Below are positions 8,058 through 12,910 of a DNA stretch of 12,910 nucleotides, in pieces (positions within the stretch are counted from its first letter, which is position 1; each line of letters opens with the position of its first letter). Where the stretch lies: the NCBI GenBank assembly GCA_003222935.1, contig QHXL01000333.1, forward strand, positions 2,035 to 14,944, given 5' to 3'. The notes under the pieces were generated by a model. That model was not told the origin of the DNA and made no database searches. It worked only from the letters and a program-made list of their open reading frames with translations. Source of the stretch: Acidobacteriota bacterium. Lineage in GTDB: Bacteria; Acidobacteriota; Blastocatellia; Pyrinomonadales; Pyrinomonadaceae. A program made the translations under genes and the position numbers.

Positions 8058-9089
8058 ATCACGATTATTCAGTTTCTTAAAACAAGAAGTATTTTAGGTT
8101 CACTTGTTATCGCGCTTCCGTTTTTGTTCGGCGGTTGTCCGAAGAACGAAAAACCGACGAGCCCTGAGGTAAAAATTGGAGTTGCATCGTCCACTCCAAC
8201 GCCACCGTCTATTCCCTCAGCTTTTAACGGCGAACGTGCAATGACGCATGTTAAGAAGCAGATCGAATTTGGCCCAAGACCGCCAGGCTCAACCGAGTTG
8301 GAGAAAACCCGTTCCTATATCGTGAACGAATTGAAGTCGTATGGAGTCCCGGTTTCGTTTGATGAATTTAATGCGAGCACGCCCGAGGGTAACAAGAAGA
8401 TGATTAACGTCATCGGCGAGATTGCCGGTGAAACAAGTGGAGTAATTCTGATCACGAGCCATTACGACACGAAGTTCTACAAGGACATGCAGTTTGTGGG
8501 CGCAAACGATCCGGCAGCGTCGGTTGGGACTCTTCTGGAGATCGCTCGTGTCGCTGCGAGTCTTTCAGAAAAGCCGAAGATGACTTATCGATTTGTTTTC
8601 TTCGATGGTGAAGAAGCTTTTTGTGAGGGCTGGGACGATTGTAGTCGCGACAAGAATCCTGACAACACATACGGCAGTCGCCATTACGCGGATCGGTTAG
8701 TAGCGAACAAAGAGATCGAGAACGTTCATGCAATGATCCTGCTCGATATGATGGGATACAAGAAACTTGAGTTAGGTCGCGACACGTCCAGCACTCGCTG
8801 GCTGCAAGACATCATCTGGAAAACCGGACGCGAGTTGGGCCATACGAAAATTTTTGTGGATCGTGATGAAGGTGTCGGCGGTGACGATCACGAACCCTTT
8901 TTGGCCCAGGGTGTCAGTGCGGTCGATATCATTCAACTCAACGACTATCCACACTGGCACAAGGCAACCGATACCATTGATAAGATTTCATCACAGAGTA
9001 TGAAAATTGTCGGCGACACGGTGTTGGCCAGTTTACCGATCATAGCTGCGCATGAACGGCAAACGCCACGGCGCTCGAGTGCGCAGTAG
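8058..9089 (+). CDS. M28-family zinc lipoprotein, glutaminyl-cyclase-like, probable ATC start
   Basis: Started at ATC 8058, behind GAGGAG with an 8-nt spacer, the product is 343 residues. It opens with a lipoprotein signal (TIIQFLKTRSILGSL, then ALPFLFGGC with Cys27). The first standard in-frame start is TTG 8124, which would cut this signal and leave only four residues before Cys27. The catalytic domain shows His135 and Asp137 (SHYDTK), Asp151 (GANDPA), Glu185-Glu186 (FFDGEEAF), Asp230 (LLDMMG), His278 (DDHEPF) and Trp300-His301 (HWHKATDT). In the M28 family these positions hold the zinc ligands and the catalytic acid. GEEAF, a following Trp192, YGSRHYA, DDHxPF and the Trp-His pair are all shared with glutaminyl-peptide cyclotransferase, which forms N-terminal pyroglutamate. 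An aminopeptidase remains possible. It would sit on the outside of a membrane. Confidence 0.8.
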   Translation: MTIIQFLKTRSILGSLVIALPFLFGGCPKNEKPTSPEVKIGVASSTPTPPSIPSAFNGERAMTHVKKQIEFGPRPPGSTELEKTRSYIVNELKSYGVPVSFDEFNASTPEGNKKMINVIGEIAGETSGVILITSHYDTKFYKDMQFVGANDPAASVGTLLEIARVAASLSEKPKMTYRFVFFDGEEAFCEGWDDCSRDKNPDNTYGSRHYADRLVANKEIENVHAMILLDMMGYKKLELGRDTSSTRWLQDIIWKTGRELGHTKIFVDRDEGVGGDDHEPFLAQGVSAVDIIQLNDYPHWHKATDTIDKISSQSMKIVGDTVLASLPIIAAHERQTPRRSSAQ

Positions 9090-9098
9090 AACCCGTTG

Positions 9099-9197
9099 GC
9101 ATCCACAGATTACACAGGTTGCACAGATTTATTTGCCAAGTGATGTGCGAGCTCAAACTTAAATTAATCTGTGAGTTCCGGTGTAATCTGCAGATGC
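9099..9197. repeat. Palindromic element of the ATCCACAGATTACAC type, family D
   Basis: The left part (9099-9134) and the reverse complement of the right part (9161-9197) align over about 36 bases with several mismatches and one 1-nt gap. The core is CAGATTACAC, then CACAGATT. It begins 10 bases after the M28 gene stop and ends 22 bases before the universal stress protein start. Similar ATCCACAGATTACACAG intergenic inverted repeats are familiar to me from many environmental bacterial genomes. No coding sequence is inside. Confidence 0.8.
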
Positions 9198-9219
9198 TAT
9201 GTATTAGTGGGGTTAGAAG

Positions 9220-9660
9220 ATGATTAAGTCTGCTGAAATTCTTGTCCCGGTCGATTTCTCTCCATGTTCTGTAAACGCTCTCCGAGTTGCGATTGGCATG
9301 GCCGCGCCGGATGGCGATCTGACTTTGCTTCACGTCATAGATCAGCATTTCATCGACGATACGGTCGCGGCCGGTCTGGGCACTTCGGACGACATACGAG
9401 AACGTCTCAGGCAACAGGCAGAAATCAGTTTTGACTCAATGCTAGAAGGCCTGGATACCGGTGAAGTCGAGCTCGAGAAGATGATCGTAGTCGGGGCACC
9501 GTTCATTGAGATTCTAAAGATCGCACGGGATCTGGATCTTCCGATGATCGTGATGGGAGTAAGAGGTCGTTCGATTCCTCCCGAAGAACTGCTGTTTGGT
9601 TCGACTGCCGAACGAGTCTTACGAGGTACGCGTGTACCGGTTTTGTGCGTGCCGTTTTGA
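9220..9660 (+). CDS. Universal stress protein (UspA family)
   Basis: This is a single-domain Usp of 146 residues, the usual size. It opens with ILVPVDFSPCSVNALRVAIG, has the internal strand LTLLHVID, and ends with IVMGVRGR...FGSTAERVLRGTRVPVLCVP. The ATP-binding signature is present as G113-x2-G116-x10-G127-S128; the classical form is G-x2-G-x9-G-[S/T], so one residue is inserted in the loop. ATP binding is therefore likely but not certain. Proteins of this family dimerise in the cytoplasm and help cells withstand starvation and stress. It is flanked by palindromic elements on both sides (families D and C), so it may be transcribed on its own. The ATG has only a weak purine-rich site upstream. 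Confidence 0.9.
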   Translation: MIKSAEILVPVDFSPCSVNALRVAIGMAAPDGDLTLLHVIDQHFIDDTVAAGLGTSDDIRERLRQQAEISFDSMLEGLDTGEVELEKMIVVGAPFIEILKIARDLDLPMIVMGVRGRSIPPEELLFGSTAERVLRGTRVPVLCVPF

Positions 9661-9664
9661 TTTG

Positions 9665-9751
9665 AAATGTCCGATAAACTTCAGTTTGTCGTGATGTTAG
9701 CCAGACGGCTTCTAGTGGTGATCACGACAAACTGAAGTTTATCGGACATTT
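9665..9751. repeat. Palindromic element, family C, copy 2
   Basis: Arms 9665-9695 and 9721-9751 are 31 nt and perfectly complementary, around a 25-nt loop. The arm reads AATGTCCGATAAACTT, then CAGTTTGTCGTGAT. It starts 5 bases after the Usp stop and ends 25 bases before the dehydrogenase start, so it fills the gap almost completely. It would form a very stable hairpin in RNA or extruded DNA and could act as a terminator. Copy 1 is at 7344-7431. Confidence 0.93.
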
Positions 9752-9776
9752 TCCGTACCTATATTGAAGCAAAATT

Positions 9777-10829
9777 ATGAAGCGAATCGCAGTTATTCCT
9801 GGTGACGGGATCGGACCAGAAGTTACTCAACAAGCAGTTCGTGTCCTCGAACGTCTGCAATCGACACGAGATCTCGAGTTAGACTTTGTCCATTTCGACT
9901 GGGGCGCCGATAAGTTCTTGAGTGACGGCATCTCGTTGCCCGAAGGCGCACTCGAAATGCTCACCAGTGATTTCGACGCCATCCTCGCCGGCGCGTTTGG
10001 TGATCCTCGCGTTCCTTCAAATCAACATGCAGAAGACATTCTGCTCGGCATGCGACGCGGTCTCGATCTGTATATCAATCTCCGTCCGGTACGGCTTCTC
10101 AATGAGCGACTTACTCCTCTGGCGAATCGAAAGACCGATGAAATTGACTTTGTTGTCTTTCGTGAAAACACTGAAGGCGCGTACTGCGGCGCCGGTGGTT
10201 TTCTAAAGAAGGGCACGAGTGAGGAGATTGCACTTCAGGAAGAAGTGAACACTCGTCGCGGTGTCGAGCGAATCATTGTCGCGGCGTTCGAGTACGCCAA
10301 ACGAAATAAACGCGCGCGCGTAACAATGGCCGACAAGTCTAATGTGCAACGGTTTGGTGGCGATCTGTGGCAACGCGTGTTCAGGGAAGTCGCGGCCGGT
10401 TATCCCGAAATAGAAACAAATCACCAATTCGTTGATGCGATGGCGATGTTCATGGTTCTTGATCCATCTCAGTATGACGTCATCGTTAGTAATAACCTCT
10501 TTGGCGACATTCTTACCGACCTTGGCGCGGCGATTCAGGGCGGACTGGGACTGGCCGCGTCAGGCAACATTCATCCCGGTAAAGTCTCGCTGTTTGAACC
10601 GGTTCATGGCAGTGCGCCGCCGCTCGCAGGTAAAGGAATTGCCAATCCGGTTGGATCTATTCTGACCTCAGCGATGATGCTAGAATACCTGGGCTTCCCG
10701 TCAGAGAGTGTTGAAATTGAAGTTGCCGTTCGTGATGCCATTTCCGCGAATGAGACGACAACTGATCTCGGTGGAAACCTTACAACTGAGCAGGCAGGTA
10801 GTGCTGTAATTGCCCGGTTGAAGAATTAG
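9777..10829 (+). CDS. leuB: 3-isopropylmalate dehydrogenase-type oxidative decarboxylase (LeuB family)
   Basis: The 350-residue length is normal for the family. The expected features are present: N-terminal IAVIPGDGIGPEV; Arg93/Arg94, Arg103 and Arg129 in the substrate region (MRRGLDLYINLRPVRL, FRENTEGAY); Tyr136; Lys187; Asp220, Asp244 and Asp248 for metal; the family signature NNLFGDILTDLG followed by GGLGLAASGN; and FEPVHGSAP. LeuB oxidatively decarboxylates 3-isopropylmalate in leucine synthesis. The sequence resembles the actinobacterial LeuB type more than the E. coli type. Two points leave substrate and cofactor open: RENTEG replaces RELTGG, and the usual NAD-selecting Asp after HGSAP is Pro281. 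Homoisocitrate, isocitrate or tartrate dehydrogenase are alternatives. No leuA, leuC or leuD is in the window. The next gene starts 13 bases on, so they are probably cotranscribed. Confidence 0.78.
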   Translation: MKRIAVIPGDGIGPEVTQQAVRVLERLQSTRDLELDFVHFDWGADKFLSDGISLPEGALEMLTSDFDAILAGAFGDPRVPSNQHAEDILLGMRRGLDLYINLRPVRLLNERLTPLANRKTDEIDFVVFRENTEGAYCGAGGFLKKGTSEEIALQEEVNTRRGVERIIVAAFEYAKRNKRARVTMADKSNVQRFGGDLWQRVFREVAAGYPEIETNHQFVDAMAMFMVLDPSQYDVIVSNNLFGDILTDLGAAIQGGLGLAASGNIHPGKVSLFEPVHGSAPPLAGKGIANPVGSILTSAMMLEYLGFPSESVEIEVAVRDAISANETTTDLGGNLTTEQAGSAVIARLKN

Positions 10830-10842
10830 TGAGGCGAGTTTT

Positions 10843-11553
10843 ATGAAGTCAGCCAACAAGAGATTTGTGCAGAAGTCGATTGCGGTTGTTGTGATTGTGA
10901 CGATCCTCTACGGAGCTGGTGTGGCGCCTGTCGTAATGTTTTTTGTTAGTGGTGTAGTCCTGGTTGTTTTTATGTTTACGCGCAAGGCGCAGAACCGTGA
11001 GGTTGAGCGGATATTCGATTTTTATCTCGCAGCCGACGCCATCCTTCGCGAAGATCGACGGTGGTTCGGATTTGAAGTTGCCGAAGTACTCGAAGAGGGT
11101 CATGCAGCGCTTGAAGAAATACCGGACCCGCCGCCACTTCACTTATTTACACTTGGAGCATTGCACCATCGAGTCGATCAACACGCCGCGGCTGAAGAGT
11201 TTCTCGCTCGTGTTGTCGACGAGGAACACTCTGATGAGCGCTTTCTAGTTCACCCTTCGTCGCAACTCCGCCGGTATGTAACGATACTGAGAAAGATTGA
11301 GTCGGAACCTTCATTTGCACCACAAACTTTGGGAGCCATCAGATCGCTCGAGCGTATGCGACGAAAGAGTGCCGTTGCATTGCTCGCCGAAAGCCGACAG
11401 GCGTTGGGAGAGTCTGTTACGCCCGTGCAAATGACTTGTGCAACAGCAACTCCTCAACCCTTTGTTCCAACCACTCCAATGCAAATGCGTCCGCCTATCC
11501 AGGATGTCTTGAACGACATTTACGACAATCAGCAGGACGAGCAATCCAACTAA
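10843..11553 (+). CDS. Two-TM membrane protein of unknown function
   Basis: The protein has 236 residues. The ATG follows a GAGG site 9 bases upstream and is 13 bases after the leuB stop. A short basic N terminus (MKSANKRFVQK) precedes two close hydrophobic helices at about 13-28 and 30-46. A cytoplasmic region follows: first an acidic helical part (EVERIFDFYLAADAILREDR), then a segment that resembles one TPR-like helical pair (LHLFTLGALHHRVDQHAAAE, 98-126), then Arg-rich helices. The tail from about residue 190 is low-complexity, rich in T, P, Q and M, and ends acidic (DNQQDEQSN). I do not recognise a family. Its place between leuB and cinA suggests a housekeeping transcript, but no function can be inferred from that. 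Confidence 0.75.
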   Translation: MKSANKRFVQKSIAVVVIVTILYGAGVAPVVMFFVSGVVLVVFMFTRKAQNREVERIFDFYLAADAILREDRRWFGFEVAEVLEEGHAALEEIPDPPPLHLFTLGALHHRVDQHAAAEEFLARVVDEEHSDERFLVHPSSQLRRYVTILRKIESEPSFAPQTLGAIRSLERMRRKSAVALLAESRQALGESVTPVQMTCATATPQPFVPTTPMQMRPPIQDVLNDIYDNQQDEQSN

Positions 11554-11568
11554 CCCCCGTATCCCAAT

Positions 11569-12809
11569 TTGTTTGAAACCTTAACAGCAGAAATCATCGC
11601 CATCGGTTCAGAGCTCTTGGCTCCGGACCGCACTGACACCAACAGCCTCTGGCTCACTGAAAGACTCAACCGTTTAGGTATCGAAGTTAAGTTAAAAACG
11701 ATCGTTGGTGACGTGCGCGCCTCGAGGAAGCAATACGAGATGCTACCCGGCGTTCCAAAGTGGTCATCACTACCGGCGGACTTGGTCCAACCGAAGACGA
11801 CATAACTCGAAAAATTACCGCTCGCGCGCTTGGTCGCAGGTTGTTGCTCGACGAAGCTGTACTCGCAGAAATCAAGCAACGCTTCCAGGGATTTGGTGTC
11901 GCGATGCCTGAACGGAATTCTCGCCAGGCGATGGTGATCGAAGACGCGAAAGTGTTGCCCAATCCAAACGGAACAGCGCCCGGAATGTTTATCGATCACG
12001 AAGGCACCGCCATAGTTCTCCTGCCTGGTCCGCCTCGCGAAATGCGACCGATGTTTGAAAATCACGTGATCGCCAGGCTCGAAAGTCGTGCGGGTAGTGT
12101 TCGGGTAGTCCGACGAATGTTACGAGTCGTGGGGCTTGGCGAGTCTGCGGTCGATGAGAAGATAGCTCCCGTCTACACACAGTACGAGAACCCACAAACA
12201 ACAATACTTTTCAACCAGAGTGAGATTGAAATTCACCTGACGGCGCGTGGTCGCACGGAGGATGAAGCGAATGCCTTGCTCGATCGCGTTGTACTGCAGC
12301 TGGAGGAGAAACTTGGCAATGCGGTGTTTTCGTTTGCCGGCGAAAAGATGGAGGAAGTTGTTGGTCTGAAGTTGTCGGTGGGTGGTTACACCTTGTCCGT
12401 GGCGGAGAGTTGCACTGGTGGGCTACTCGCCCAGCGACTCACCGATGTTCCGGGTTCGTCGAAGTATTTTATTGAGGGTGCGATCACTTATTCGAACGAT
12501 GCGAAGACGCGTACGCTGGGTGTCGAGCCAATATTATTGCTTGAGCATGGTGCGGTGAGTGCGCCGGTTGCGGAGGCAATGGCAGAAGGAATTCGAAAAC
12601 GATCACAAACTGACTTTGGTCTGGCAATAACCGGTATCGCTGGGCCAGGGGGTGGCACCGAGGAGAAGCCAGTCGGAACGGTATTCATCGCATTGGCGTC
12701 AGAAATGGGAACTGAACATCGAAGACTTAAATTACCGGGTGATCGACATCTGATTCGTTGGCGCGCGTCTCAAGCAGCTTTGGATTTATTAAGAAGAAAA
12801 TTACTTTAG
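11569..12809 (+). pseudogene. cinA: CinA (MoCF-like domain plus nicotinamide-nucleotide deamidase), split by a frameshift
   Basis: The gene begins at a TTG 15 bases after the preceding stop (AEIIAIGSELLAPDRTDTNS), with no obvious ribosome-binding site. The first frame holds until IVGDVRA near 11718. The correct continuation (RARLEEAIRDATRRSKVVI, then TTGGLGPTEDD) is in the frame used up to 12809. The break is in the GTGCGCGCCTC tract at 11713-11723. A loss of one base, or of four (two GC units), restores the frame; the four-base loss gives the family's usual spacing before RL. The rest is typical: LPGPPREM, then the C-terminal deamidase domain from about 12350 (AESCTGG, GAITYSNDAK, ITGIAGPGGGT, VGTVFIAL). 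With the break repaired the length is about 413 residues, normal for CinA. The C-terminal domain removes the amide of NMN in pyridine-nucleotide recycling. A sequence error is as likely as true inactivation. Confidence 0.85.
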
Positions 12810-12814
12810 TGCTG

Positions 12815-12906
12815 CGGTCGCAGGCGTCCCCGCCTGCGGTTCTGGCCTCCTGGTGCTTGGTAGATAACGCGTGCAGGCGGGGACGCCTGCGGTCCCAGCA
12901 GCAGCG
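12815..12906. repeat. Palindromic GC-rich element, family B, copy 2
   Basis: The left hairpin (CGCAGGC, 12819-12825, with GCCTGCG, 12832-12838) and the right hairpin (GCAGGC, 12873-12878, with GCCTGC, 12885-12890) are inverted copies of each other over a 19-base core (12819-12837 and 12873-12891). The GTCCCAGCAGCAGCG tail is on the right side only, as in copy 1, so both copies lie in the same orientation. It starts about 6 bases after the cinA stop and reaches almost to the window end; further units beyond the edge cannot be seen. Confidence 0.88.
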
Positions 12907-12910
12907 GCGA

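Noticed and set aside
8452..8733. Antisense ORF within the M28 gene and similar antisense frames elsewhere
   Set aside because: They lie opposite strongly supported genes and show no motifs of their own.
10964..11248. Overlapping plus-strand ORF within the two-TM protein gene
   Set aside because: The 10843-11553 frame has a ribosome-binding site, TM segments and helix periodicity; the other frame has none of these.
2343..12906. CRISPR array
   Set aside because: The repeats are palindromes of different families far apart, with no direct repeats at regular spacing and no cas genes.

Overview
The window looks like a chromosomal segment of an uncultivated member of the Acidobacteriota, most likely class Blastocatellia (Pyrinomonadales-like). 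This is inferred from moderate GC content, two membrane-anchored regulator or propeller proteins of a type abundant in that group, secreted proteins with GFNPQPDPP and PxKF-type signatures, an actinobacterial-like LeuB, and many palindromic intergenic elements. No rRNA, tRNA, CRISPR array, phage gene or intact transposase was seen.

Left part (1-4402). A TM-anchored PD40/TolB-type beta-propeller protein, cut by the left edge, runs rightward. A hairpin terminator separates it from a leftward block. That block holds a signal-peptide protein ending in GFNPQPDPP, a secreted right-handed beta-helix protein, a long palindrome, and a frameshifted remnant of a PxKF-type C-terminal module. Divergent from the block is a winged-helix/TM/TolB-like/TPR one-component regulator (4403-6310), which could control the secreted block; this is inferred from position only.

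Middle (6311-9219). An alpha/beta-hydrolase is followed by a probable two-gene unit. Its first gene is a [2Fe-2S] ferredoxin with an unexplained helical C-terminal extension. Its second is a zinc M28 lipoprotein close to glutaminyl cyclases, whose best start codon is ATC, not ATG, GTG or TTG.

Right part (9220-12910). A universal stress protein, a LeuB-family dehydrogenase, a two-TM protein of unknown function and cinA all run rightward. cinA is split by a frameshift. The last three are spaced 13-15 nt apart and are probably one transcript.

The most striking feature is the density of palindromic elements. At least six long inverted repeats, of about four sequence families, lie in the gaps, mostly within a few tens of bases of a stop codon. 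Two copies of one family (7344-7431 and 9665-9751) differ by changes present in both arms, so base pairing is kept. Two frameshifts and one noncanonical start may be real decay or sequence errors; only the reads or a close relative can decide.
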